A DNA stretch of 7,770 bases from Bacteroidia bacterium (GCA_025356795.1 JANXRR010000603.1:1-7770), one strand, 5' to 3'; positions 1 to 7,521 are shown, counted from the stretch's first letter. Numbers and translations: made by a program. Notes: a model not told the origin generated them from the letters alone.

Positions 1-1488
1 GAAGAAAAAAGAAGGAGTGGTAACGTAGGCAAACCAGCGGCTAAAATTCTGATGGCAACCGTAAAAGGCGATGTGCACGACATCGGTAAGAATATAGTAG
101 GCGTAGTATTGGCGTGCAACAATTATGATGTGGTTGATTTAGGTGTAATGGTGCCAACAGAAAAAATAATTGAAGCGGCCAAGCGTGAAAAGGTTGACAT
201 CATTGGCCTGAGCGGATTAATAACTCCTTCATTGGATGAAATGGTACATGTTGCCAAAGAGATGCAACGCGAAGGCATGACCCTGCCATTGTTAATAGGT
301 GGCGCCACAACTTCACGCATACATACGGCTGTTAAAATTGATCCTGCGTATAGCGGCCCGGTAATGCATGTGCTAGATGCTTCGCGCTCTGTGCCTGTGG
401 CTAGTGAGTTCATTAATGCCGATACTACCGATGCTTTTAAAACTCGTATAAAGCTAGAATACGCAGGGCTTCGCAAAGATCATGAAAATCGCCAGCAGGC
501 AAAAAATTATATTCCATTAGTTGAAGCAAGAAAGAATAAAGTGGCAATTGATTGGAGCAATTTTCAATCATCAACGCCAAGCTTTATTGGCAAGAAAGTA
601 TTTTTAAATTATCCGTTGGATGAAATTAAAAAGTATATTGATTGGACTCCCTTCTTTCAGACATGGATGCTCTTTGGCCGCTATCCAGATATTTTTAAAG
701 ATGAAAAAGTAGGAGAGGAGGCTTCCAAACTTTATAAGGATGCCCTGCAAATGCTAGATAAAATAGTGCGTGAAAAAAGATTATTTGCCAATGGAGTAAT
801 TGCCTTTTATCCTGCACAAGCAACAGACTCAGATGATGTTGTTCTTTATACGGATGAAACTCGGAAATCTGAACTCACAACTTTTCATTTTCTGCGCCAG
901 CAAAACAAGAAAGCTAAAGACCTGCCCAATTTTTGTTTATCAGATTTTGTTGCACCTAAGGCATCAGACAAGAATGATTACATAGGCATGTTTGCTGTAA
1001 GCGCGGGTGGAGGAATAGAGGATCTAATTGAAGAATATAAACTGCAACAAGATGACTACAACGAAATAATGGTGAAGGCACTTGCTGATCGATTGGCAGA
1101 AGCCTTTGCTGAGCTGATGCATGAGAAAGTGAGAAGTGACTATTGGGGCTATGCAAAGAACGAATCACTTTCTACAGATGACCTTATCAAAGAAGAATAC
1201 ATAGGCATAAGGCCAGCGCCCGGTTATCCGGCTTGTCCTGATCACACAGAGAAAGGAACTTTATTCAATTTGCTGGATGCAGAGAAAGAAGTGGGCATTC
1301 AATTGACAGAATCTTTTGCGATGTACCCTGCTTCATCGGTGAGCGGATATTACTTTTCAAATCCTGAGTCGAGGTATTTTGGATTGGGTAAAATTGAAAA
1401 AGATCAAGTGATAGAATATGCAAAGCGCAAATCAGAATCGATAGAAGAAATAGAAAAATGGTTGTCACCAAATTTAGCTTACAACTAA
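1..1488 (+). CDS. metH: Cobalamin-dependent methionine synthase, C-terminal part (5' end outside window)
   Basis: MetH moves a methyl group from 5-methyltetrahydrofolate through cobalamin to homocysteine, giving methionine in the cytoplasm. The frame is open from base 1 and the protein matches the family upstream of the first ATG (base 52), so that ATG is internal and the true start lies outside. Visible in order: the B12-binding Rossmann domain with the DxHxxG motif (DVHDIG, bases 70-87; the His at 76-78 is the lower cobalt ligand), then GLSGLITPSLDEM and GGATTS; from about base 600 the reactivation domain (IDWTPFFQTW, DYIGMFAV, KALADRLAEAFAE) with the S-adenosylmethionine-binding motif RPAPGYPACPDH at 1210-1245; and the usual C-terminus ending in WLSPNLAYN. 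The homocysteine- and folate-binding domains must lie upstream. Some Bacteroidetes may encode the homocysteine domain as a separate gene, and that cannot be judged here. No frameshift or missing key residue was seen. It is followed after 54 bases by metF, its pathway partner. Confidence 0.97.
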   Translation, partial: EEKRRSGNVGKPAAKILMATVKGDVHDIGKNIVGVVLACNNYDVVDLGVMVPTEKIIEAAKREKVDIIGLSGLITPSLDEMVHVAKEMQREGMTLPLLIGGATTSRIHTAVKIDPAYSGPVMHVLDASRSVPVASEFINADTTDAFKTRIKLEYAGLRKDHENRQQAKNYIPLVEARKNKVAIDWSNFQSSTPSFIGKKVFLNYPLDEIKKYIDWTPFFQTWMLFGRYPDIFKDEKVGEEASKLYKDALQMLDKIVREKRLFANGVIAFYPAQATDSDDVVLYTDETRKSELTTFHFLRQQNKKAKDLPNFCLSDFVAPKASDKNDYIGMFAVSAGGGIEDLIEEYKLQQDDYNEIMVKALADRLAEAFAELMHEKVRSDYWGYAKNESLSTDDLIKEEYIGIRPAPGYPACPDHTEKGTLFNLLDAEKEVGIQLTESFAMYPASSVSGYYFSNPESRYFGLGKIEKDQVIEYAKRKSESIEEIEKWLSPNLAYN

Positions 1489-1542
1489 TTTGATAACCAG
1501 AGTTATAAAATGAACCAATTAATAAATCAACGAAATTAGTAA
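1489..1542 (+). other. metH-metF intergenic gap without visible control element
   Basis: These 54 AT-rich bases separate the two methionine genes. I see no hairpin with a T-run, no riboswitch-sized element and no full TTTG...TAnnTTTG promoter, only a partial TAATTTG. This favours a metH-metF transcript. A cobalamin or SAM riboswitch, if the locus has one, would lie upstream of the window. Confidence 0.5.
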
Positions 1543-2499
1543 ATGAAAGTAACTGATCACATCAAAGATGCTAACGGAAAAACATTATTTAGCATTGAAA
1601 TTTTACCCCCATTAAAAGGAGAAAATATTCAACTATTGTTCAATAACATTGACCCATTGATGGAGTTCAAGCCTCCTTTCATTGATGTTACTTATCATCG
1701 CGAAGAATACATTTATAAGAAGAAAGAAAACGGACTTTTGGAGAAGCGCTCAACCCGTAAAAGACCTGGTACTGTTGGTATTTGTGCAGCCATTCAAAAC
1801 CGTTATAAAGTAGACACTGTACCTCATATTATCTGTGGAGGTTTTAGTAAGGAAGAGACTGAAAATGCATTGATTGACTTACAATTCTTGGGTATCGATA
1901 ATGTGTTGGTACTTCAAGGGGATGCCATTAAAACAGAACCAAAATTCATTCCTGATCCCGAAGGCCACAGATATGCATCTGAGTTGGTTACTCAAGTAAT
2001 ACAAATGAATAATGGAAAATTCTTGGATGAAGAACTGGAGAACGCAGCACCAACAAACTTCTGCATAGGTGTTGCTGCCTATCCTGAAAAACATTTTTCT
2101 GCCCCTAACTTAAAAACAGATTTAAAGTATTTGAAGAACAAAGTAGATCTAGGTGCTGAGTATATAGTGACACAAATGTTTTTTGATAATCAAAAGTATT
2201 TTGATTTTGTAGAGAAATGCAGAGAAGCTGGCATTAATGTACCCATCATTCCCGGTATAAAGCCAATCACCGCCAAGGTTCAGTCAACCGTGCTGCCTAC
2301 TATTTTTCATATTGACTTGCCGGATGAATTGAGCGATGAAATAGATAATTGTAAAGATAATGCTGCGGTAAAACAAGTGGGGATAGAGTGGATTGTAAAA
2401 CAATCAAAGGAGTTGATCAAATTTGGTGTACCGTCATTGCATTTTTATTCTATGGGCAAATCTGATCCAATTTATAAAATTGCTAAGGAGTTATTTTAA
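1543..2499 (+). CDS. metF: 5,10-methylenetetrahydrofolate reductase
   Basis: MetF is a cytoplasmic FAD enzyme that reduces 5,10-methylenetetrahydrofolate to 5-methyltetrahydrofolate, the methyl donor for MetH. The 318-residue protein is a complete bacterial-type TIM barrel of normal length (E. coli MetF is about 296). Family landmarks: FSIEILPP at residues 16-23, with the catalytic Glu at 19; VLQGD ending at Asp127 (the flavin-contacting LxGD); GVAAYPE at 166-172; VTQMFFD around 199-205; PGIKPI at 227-232; and FYSM at 301-304 in place of the common FYTLN. The region after LQGD (about residues 129-162) is longer than in E. coli, which suits the Bacteroidetes form. The ATG at 1543 is the natural start because the barrel begins immediately after it. 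The upstream bases are AT-rich with no clear Shine-Dalgarno, common in this phylum. With metH 54 bases upstream and no obvious promoter between, co-transcription is likely. The gene ends just before a strong hairpin terminator. Confidence 0.97.
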   Translation: MKVTDHIKDANGKTLFSIEILPPLKGENIQLLFNNIDPLMEFKPPFIDVTYHREEYIYKKKENGLLEKRSTRKRPGTVGICAAIQNRYKVDTVPHIICGGFSKEETENALIDLQFLGIDNVLVLQGDAIKTEPKFIPDPEGHRYASELVTQVIQMNNGKFLDEELENAAPTNFCIGVAAYPEKHFSAPNLKTDLKYLKNKVDLGAEYIVTQMFFDNQKYFDFVEKCREAGINVPIIPGIKPITAKVQSTVLPTIFHIDLPDELSDEIDNCKDNAAVKQVGIEWIVKQSKELIKFGVPSLHFYSMGKSDPIYKIAKELF

Positions 2500-2502
2500 A
2501 GC

Positions 2503-2535
2503 AATAGAGGCTTGAAAATTCAAGCCTCTATTTTT
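2503..2535 (+). terminator. Intrinsic terminator after metF, probably shared with the convergent hydrolase gene
   Basis: A perfect 14-base inverted repeat (AATAGAGGCTTGAA at 2503-2516 and its complement at 2519-2532) surrounds a two-base centre, so the folded RNA would have a stem of about 12-13 bp with a small A/U loop. On the plus strand it runs into five T at 2531-2535, starting 3 bases after the metF stop. On the minus strand it lies 22 bases after the hydrolase stop, but the following T-tract is weak (GCTTT), so termination in that direction is plausible but less certain. Confidence 0.9.
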
Positions 2536-2554
2536 GCCAGTTGGAAATCTTTAG

Positions 2555-4189
2555 TTAAGGATTTACAGGCAATCCATTCCCCTTATAGTCAGCAAGACTT
2601 GCTTTAGGGATTGTAGCATTAAACTTGTTATTGATGGCATCAATAAATACGTTTGCCATATAAGCATATCCTCTACTATTGGGATGCACTCCATCTTCGG
2701 AAAAAATGCCAGTGGGAGGAGAAAGCGAAGGGGTTATTGTTACACCATTGACAACACCGGCTCTAGCAACTACAAGTGAAGTAAATGTAGCATTAACATC
2801 AGCGAATGCTATTCGAGCTCTGTTTGCATCAGCAATATTTTTTATAATATTATTTAATGCAATAGTTCTATTAATAACCTCTTCCTTTTCAACCTTAGTA
2901 AGAACATAGCGATCTGCAAGAGGAACAGAAACACCATTGATTGCAGTTGGATTTCCGTCAACAGTTGTACCAATTACAGACGAAGCAGGGAGTGGAATAA
3001 GATCTTCTGAAGTGGCTTGCCTGATTTGTCTGTATGCTTCAAGTCCTGCCCTTTGCGCATCAGAGATTTGCTTTGCTGCCAACAAACCATCAAAGAAAGG
3101 TTTCATGTCTATGAGTGACTCATCAAATATTAAGAGTCTGTTATTTGTGGCTGCAGTAAAGCTAACAAGTCTTGTGGCTATTTGCGCTATGATCGGTGCC
3201 GCTTGAGCAGAGGAGAGTCCAAAGGTTGCAGGTGCTGCAGATAAAGTTGCTGAAATACCTTGCATCACTTGGTTGTAACCACCGAAACCTTCTGCACCAT
3301 TTAATAACCCCGCAGTTGCAGCGTCTAGTGGTACTGGGTTGTAAGCAATTAAATTGAAGTATGGAATAGTAGTAACATTGGGGATATTCGCTATCACCCC
3401 TTTTAAATTTGCGTTGGAGGTTAATATGCTGTTTATGGCTATGGTGTATTGTGCAGTAAAATTCCCCTCACTTGTAAAAATTGCTTGATTTGAGGCTCCA
3501 CCAGTAGCATATCCTAACACATCGTTATTTCCTAAATCGAATAAAAAAAATGTCGGTTGGGCAGCCAGTGCATCTTGCAATATTGATTTCACTCCTGGGG
3601 CAGAAGCAAACCGAGCCCACAGTGGATTGAACAATGGGGATGAAGGGTTGCCCGTATCGGCAGTTAAAGCTTGACCCAACAATATACCTGGAACAGCGAA
3701 GTTATTCAACTTAGTTTTATCGCCAGCAAATGCTTTTGGTTTATCGCCACCTACATTATATGGAGCTGGCATTCCAGGAGTGCCAACGGGTGCAGGGCCA
3801 GCAGATTTAGCAGTTGCTGCTCCGTCTGGATCAAATAAGATAAGTCTTCCTAAGATAAGCGGCCCGGCTTCTCCATAGTAACCGAAAACAGAATTAATAT
3901 CCGGTTGATTGAATGCAAGCGATGTGCCTTGAGCTAACGAAAATTGTGTCGATAAAATTTTGGGGAGCGAATTGGCTTGCCCATCGTTGAACAAAGCCCC
4001 CGATTGGTAGCCTGCGGTAAGTGAGTTACCAATCGCTACGAACTTCGTGAAGTCAGCCGAACCTTTCGAAGGTGTTACGCTTGCCGGTGGCGTTACTGTA
4101 GGATCTTCTAATGTAATCACCTCTTGCTTACAAGAAATGGTCAATGCAAGTATCAATGCAATGGGTATAAATTTATTTCTAGTTTTCAT
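2555..4189 (-). CDS. SGNH/GDSL-family hydrolase, lipoprotein
   Basis: A predicted esterase/lipase-like hydrolase anchored by a lipid. Residues 1-20 form a lipoprotein signal peptide: positive MKTRNK, a hydrophobic stretch, then lipobox LTISC with Cys20 as the lipid-bearing residue. A short Pro/Thr linker (about 28-42) leads to the catalytic domain. Block I is VAIGNSLTAG (51-60), giving nucleophile Ser56 in a GNSL rather than GDSL setting. Block II is NNFAVPG (162-168), with Gly168 a candidate oxyanion-hole residue. Block III is GNND (220-223), and block V is DGVHPN (499-504), giving the Asp499/His502 pair. All elements needed for activity are present. The 275 residues between blocks III and V far exceed the roughly 100 of a minimal SGNH fold, so a large insertion or lid is likely. 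It starts 19 bases after the receptor stop on the same strand, so the two are almost certainly one operon. The substrate (acyl ester, acetylated glycan or other) cannot be told from sequence. Confidence 0.87.
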   Translation of the reverse strand: MKTRNKFIPIALILALTISCKQEVITLEDPTVTPPASVTPSKGSADFTKFVAIGNSLTAGYQSGALFNDGQANSLPKILSTQFSLAQGTSLAFNQPDINSVFGYYGEAGPLILGRLILFDPDGAATAKSAGPAPVGTPGMPAPYNVGGDKPKAFAGDKTKLNNFAVPGILLGQALTADTGNPSSPLFNPLWARFASAPGVKSILQDALAAQPTFFLFDLGNNDVLGYATGGASNQAIFTSEGNFTAQYTIAINSILTSNANLKGVIANIPNVTTIPYFNLIAYNPVPLDAATAGLLNGAEGFGGYNQVMQGISATLSAAPATFGLSSAQAAPIIAQIATRLVSFTAATNNRLLIFDESLIDMKPFFDGLLAAKQISDAQRAGLEAYRQIRQATSEDLIPLPASSVIGTTVDGNPTAINGVSVPLADRYVLTKVEKEEVINRTIALNNIIKNIADANRARIAFADVNATFTSLVVARAGVVNGVTITPSLSPPTGIFSEDGVHPNSRGYAYMANVFIDAINNKFNATIPKASLADYKGNGLPVNP

Positions 4190-4208
4190 GCTAATTCAGT
4201 TAGTGATA
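4190..4208 (-). other. Short receptor-hydrolase junction
   Basis: Only 19 bases separate the receptor stop from the hydrolase ATG. There is no room for a promoter with its own leader and no terminator. No good Shine-Dalgarno is visible, so translation may be partly coupled. This supports reading the two genes as one transcript. Confidence 0.7.
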
Positions 4209-6983
4209 TTACTTCAAAAATTCGTCAAACGTGATAGAGATATAGTACTGTTGGCCTACGAATGGAGAACCAATACTGGTGCGGTAATCAGCGCCACCCA
4301 AGTTGGTGCCTCCAATCTTTATCATTGACTTAATGGTAGATACCTTGTAGTTCAACTGGGCATCTAACACGCCAAACTGGGGCACTTGCCATACGCCAAA
4401 AGAAGATTGCCATTCGAATGCCGTTTGCCAACGATAATTGACACTGAAACCCAGGTTATCAATGATTTTTCTGTTGCTGAGGCCAACGTTGATTTTGTTC
4501 TTAGGAGTATTAAAATTGGATTGAAAATCGGCAGAGCTTCCAGGAGCTTCAAAGGCTGCCCAGTTCCAGTTCCCATTCACAACGAAATTTCGAGGCAAAC
4601 TGTACGAAAGTCCCAATCCTACTCCATAGGTTTTTACATCTTGAGATAGGTTAGTGTAAGGTGCCCATAACGAACCGGCAGCCACTGGTTTGCCTTGATG
4701 AGTAGTTCCTTTTTTACTGGCAATTGCTTGCTGCCCTATAAAATTAGTGTAGGTGGTGTAGTAGCCATTTAAGTCTACTAATAATTTGCTAGCTATCAAA
4801 CCTTTATAACCCAACTCGAAAGCACTCAATTGTTCTGGTTTAACATACGATAGAGTAGCGGTTTGTAATAGACTGGCGTCACCTGTTTTTACAGCTCCAG
4901 TTGTAGGGTCAAGCGTTCCGCCTGCTGAACGGAAAGCATTATAAGAAATATTTGTATAGGCGCCACCTTCCATTATGCCATAGCGCTCTGCATTAGCTTT
5001 TGTTCCACCAAGTAAATTACCTCCTGTAGAGGGAAAATAAATAAACTGTGCTTGTGTATCAGGGTTACGAAAGCCAGTTTGAAAAGATCCTCTAATATTA
5101 CTTTCTTTGGTTAGTTCATAAACAGCAGATATACGGGGCGTTACCTGCCCTTCAAAATTTTCATTCTTATCATAACGAACAGAACCTGTTAATTTTATCT
5201 TCTCGGCAAATGATTTTGCTAGTTGGGTATATATTCCACCTTCATTTATCTTAATACGCTGGAAATTAACACCATCGTCAGGACCTTCATTAAAAATTGT
5301 TCCGTTAGAAAATAAATTGTATTGTCTATAATTACCACCTATTTGAACTTCTGCCCACTTTATTTGATTAAAGAATTTATAATTAAATTCTGCATGGTAA
5401 AGTTTTGAATTGTCTGTGAAAGAAGCTCCTGCAGGACTGCCTTGGAATTTTTGATTTCTAACAGTATTCATCAAAGTTGAAAATGCATCAGTTCCTACTT
5501 GAGGTCTATCTCTATCGGCATAGGCTCTAGCAGCGGCATGAGCTGCGGCTACATTTCCGGCAGGTACTCCATTTACATAACCTTGCAAGGCAAGCACGTA
5601 CGTTTGAGCGTATTCGGGTGCCCATTTTGCCGCTGTGGGACTGTAGGTTTCATTGGCGTAAATGCCCAATGCACCGAGGTTATAAGACTTGCCTGCATCA
5701 GTGGCCGATTGGTAGGCTCTCACAAAAAAATTATCTCCTTTAATTTCTACTTTATGAAACTGTTGGCTAAAATCGCGTAACGCATATTTTTCTTGGCCTT
5801 GGTAGATAGAACTTCCACCACCATAGCGGTAATTGTAAATGGCTTCAATTTTATCTGTAATTCGGTAATGAAGAGCGGCATCACCTTTAGTTGTAATAGC
5901 GTCTCTATTATCCCCAAATGTTTTTAACACATCTTCTTCGTTAAAACCTGTTCTCCTTAGATCTAACGTGCCGAAGGTTCCGCCAATGGGCACTGCAATT
6001 ACAGCTTCATCTCCATATTTATTAAGACCATCAAAATTTGAGTTATTGCTCAGATTTATTTTTGATTCAGGATTTACCCGATCTGTCTTGTAATCATTGC
6101 CCAGCCAGTCGGTAGTTTTCATGTAAGAGAAATTTACTTTGAAGGCAAACTTATTATTAAACGCTTTCGCATAGCGAACTGTGTATTGTCCTAGGGGATG
6201 GCTTCCACCCGCAGTAGAGTTAACAATTCCTTGTTTCACTTGGGCACTCAATCCTTGATATTCAAAAGGGCTTTTGCTTTTCATGATCATAATTCCGTTG
6301 AAAGCATTAGGGCCATAAAGTGCGGATGCGGCCCCTGGTATCAACTCAACGCTTTCGGCATCCAATTCGCCTAAGCCCATAATGCTTCCTGTTGGAAAAT
6401 TTAAAAGTGGGGCTTGGGTATCCATGCCGTCTACCCATTGCACAAAACGAGTATTGGAAATGGTTGCAAACCCTCTTGTGTTAATAGCGGTAAAATTTAA
6501 ACTACCAGAAGTAGCTTGTACTCCTTTAACGTTCGCCAAAGCATCATAGAAGTCAGGAGTTGCAGCTTGACGGATGCTAAGGATATCCATCTTTTCAATA
6601 GTAACTGGCGATTTAAGAATGCTCTCCTCAACCCTGGATGCAGATACTACAACCTCTTGGCCGAGCAGTGATTGTTCTGCCAAAGAGATATCAATTGTAG
6701 AAGTGGCCTCTTTAATTTCAACCTCTTGGGTTTTGTACCCAATAAAAGAAAAAGATAATGTGAACGGTGGTGCTTGGTTAACCTTTAAATTGAAAGCGCC
6801 TTTGGTATCGGTTATGGTACCCGCAATACTGCCTTTCACTACAATGTTGACCCCTGCAATTGTCTCACTGCCTCCTCCATCTTTTACCGTTCCGGAAACA
6901 ACTGTCTGTGCAACCACAGATATTGCACAAAACCCCATCATAAAGATGGGGAGCAATGCTACTAAGTAGATTTTTTTTGCCAT
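4209..6983 (-). CDS. TonB-dependent outer-membrane receptor with carboxypeptidase-regulatory-like domain
   Basis: An outer-membrane 22-strand barrel transporter powered by TonB/ExbBD. Residues 1-25 are a signal peptide with cleavage likely after VVA, before QT. Residues 27-105 are a carboxypeptidase-D-regulatory-like beta-sandwich (VSGTVKD, GVNIVVKG, GTITDTKGAFNL, FSFIGYKTQEVEI). EVVVSASR at 110-117 resembles a TonB box or plug entry. The plug (about 120-240) includes INTRGF, VDGMD and VELIPGAASALYGPNAFNGI (212-231). The rest is barrel, with GSFQTGFRNPDTQAQF and LSAFELGYKG, ending in the strand YYISITFDEFLK. About residues 435-525, between two barrel strands, form a long Ala-rich probable extracellular loop. 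The 924-residue length is usual for this class and shorter than most SusC proteins; no SusD gene lies beside it. The ATG at 6983 is chosen because the signal peptide begins there. A candidate promoter lies just upstream. The ligand is unknown; siderophore, lipid or other are all possible. Confidence 0.94.
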   Translation of the reverse strand: MAKKIYLVALLPIFMMGFCAISVVAQTVVSGTVKDGGGSETIAGVNIVVKGSIAGTITDTKGAFNLKVNQAPPFTLSFSFIGYKTQEVEIKEATSTIDISLAEQSLLGQEVVVSASRVEESILKSPVTIEKMDILSIRQAATPDFYDALANVKGVQATSGSLNFTAINTRGFATISNTRFVQWVDGMDTQAPLLNFPTGSIMGLGELDAESVELIPGAASALYGPNAFNGIMIMKSKSPFEYQGLSAQVKQGIVNSTAGGSHPLGQYTVRYAKAFNNKFAFKVNFSYMKTTDWLGNDYKTDRVNPESKINLSNNSNFDGLNKYGDEAVIAVPIGGTFGTLDLRRTGFNEEDVLKTFGDNRDAITTKGDAALHYRITDKIEAIYNYRYGGGSSIYQGQEKYALRDFSQQFHKVEIKGDNFFVRAYQSATDAGKSYNLGALGIYANETYSPTAAKWAPEYAQTYVLALQGYVNGVPAGNVAAAHAAARAYADRDRPQVGTDAFSTLMNTVRNQKFQGSPAGASFTDNSKLYHAEFNYKFFNQIKWAEVQIGGNYRQYNLFSNGTIFNEGPDDGVNFQRIKINEGGIYTQLAKSFAEKIKLTGSVRYDKNENFEGQVTPRISAVYELTKESNIRGSFQTGFRNPDTQAQFIYFPSTGGNLLGGTKANAERYGIMEGGAYTNISYNAFRSAGGTLDPTTGAVKTGDASLLQTATLSYVKPEQLSAFELGYKGLIASKLLVDLNGYYTTYTNFIGQQAIASKKGTTHQGKPVAAGSLWAPYTNLSQDVKTYGVGLGLSYSLPRNFVVNGNWNWAAFEAPGSSADFQSNFNTPKNKINVGLSNRKIIDNLGFSVNYRWQTAFEWQSSFGVWQVPQFGVLDAQLNYKVSTIKSMIKIGGTNLGGADYRTSIGSPFVGQQYYISITFDEFLK

Positions 6984-7003
6984 ATAAATCGATTAAATTT
7001 CTA

Positions 7004-7033
7004 TAAATCTACAAGATTTAAATAGAATTCAAA
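7004..7033 (-). promoter_or_regulatory. Candidate Bacteroidetes-type promoter for the receptor-hydrolase operon
   Basis: On the minus strand TTTG (7033-7030) is followed after 18 bases by TAGATTTA (7011-7004). This matches the Bacteroidetes -33 TTTG and seven of the eight positions of the -7 TAnnTTTG pattern, with spacing close to the usual 19. Transcription would start near 6997, leaving a very short AT-rich leader of about 14 bases before the receptor ATG. The match is by eye in AT-rich DNA, so a chance hit is possible. Confidence 0.45.
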
Positions 7034-7043
7034 CGATTGAAGT

Positions 7044-7073
7044 GGCATTTTCGCGAAAAAAAGTATGTATGCC
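7044..7073. repeat. Nested inverted repeats between gldC and the receptor gene
   Basis: A perfect 12-base palindrome TTTTCGCGAAAA (7048-7059) sits inside a wider pair GGCAT (7044-7048) and ATGCC (7069-7073). It lies 7 bases past the gldC stop and upstream of the candidate receptor promoter. It could be an operator for a dimeric regulator of the receptor operon, or part of a weak gldC transcript end; on the minus strand the T-run precedes the palindrome, so it is not a normal intrinsic terminator. No regulator can be named. Confidence 0.35.
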
Positions 7074-7079
7074 GAATAA

Positions 7080-7406
7080 TTAGCTTTTCTGTACGTGGCT
7101 CACTAATTTTTCACAAAGCTGACTCATTTCATTGGCCATAAACTCATCTCCTGTAGAGGATAAAACGCTTTGAGAAAGTCCTCCTATACAATCAATATAA
7201 AAACGCTTCATATCTTCAACAGGCATATCTTTGGCCCATAAATCAATTCTTAATGTATTTCTTTGGGAATGATCCCATAAAGCGAGACTGATAGACTTAG
7301 TTTCAGTCGCGGTTTCTTCTGGCTTGTCAGTGGCATCCCACAAAATTTTTTCTGGTAAATTATTTTCGTCTAACTCTATTGTAAAGTTGATTGTTGATTT
7401 TTTCAT
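7080..7406 (-). CDS. gldC: Gliding motility protein GldC
   Basis: A small 108-residue protein recognised as GldC, a Bacteroidetes-specific family first described with gldB in Flavobacterium johnsoniae gliding, where GldC assists rather than being absolutely needed. Its biochemical role is not known. Family-typical stretches, recognised from memory, are STINFTIELDENN (residues 4-16), WDATDKPEE (23-31), SLALWDHSQRNTLRIDLW (40-57), KDMPVEDMKRFYIDCIGG (59-76) and LSSTGDEFMA (82-91). There is no signal peptide or membrane segment, so it is probably cytoplasmic. The ATG at 7406 is preferred over an in-frame GTG at 7427: family members begin MKKS, and the purine-rich AGAGAAAAG just upstream can serve as ribosome-binding site. 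gldB is not beside it; the upstream neighbour is a CoA-transferase gene 115 bases away on the same strand. GldC-like proteins also occur in non-gliding Bacteroidetes, so gliding is not proven for this organism. Confidence 0.92.
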   Translation of the reverse strand: MKKSTINFTIELDENNLPEKILWDATDKPEETATETKSISLALWDHSQRNTLRIDLWAKDMPVEDMKRFYIDCIGGLSQSVLSSTGDEFMANEMSQLCEKLVSHVQKS

Positions 7407-7521
7407 TTTCTTTTCTCTATAGTTCACTCTTAAAATCTCGAGGTCATATTGGTCTCAGGGGTATTTCTATTAACGCTATATAGATTGAACGTAAATTGAA
7501 TGGTTTAGCATTTTGCCGAAA
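7407..7521 (-). other. scoB-gldC intergenic region
   Basis: The 115 bases hold no ORF of note. There is a purine-rich stretch just before the gldC ATG and a short direct repeat of TTGAA in the middle (plus-strand TTGAACGTAAATTGAA, about 7485-7500). No strong T-tailed terminator after scoB and no full TTTG/TAnnTTTG promoter was found, so gldC may be read from scoB or from a promoter I cannot recognise. Confidence 0.4.

Noticed and set aside
52..54. ATG at 52 as the true metH start
   Set aside because: The frame is open to base 1, and the family's folate- and homocysteine-binding domains should precede this point; the ATG lies within the B12-binding domain.
123..476. 117-codon minus-strand ORF inside metH
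   Set aside because: It overlaps the highly conserved B12-binding domain on the opposite strand and resembles no known protein.
1489..1542. Riboswitch between metH and metF
   Set aside because: The gap is only 54 AT-rich bases with no stable hairpin, too short for a SAM or cobalamin riboswitch.
6574..6969. 131-codon plus-strand ORF opposite the receptor N-terminus
   Set aside because: It is antisense to a clear signal peptide, regulatory-like domain and plug, and its protein shows no recognisable motif.
4209..6983. Receptor as a SusC-type glycan transporter
   Set aside because: It is shorter than most SusC proteins and has no SusD gene beside it; the partner is an SGNH hydrolase.
7407..7427. 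GTG at 7427 as the gldC start
   Set aside because: It adds seven residues (MNYREKK) absent from the family as I know it, and it overlaps the likely ribosome-binding sequence of the ATG at 7406.
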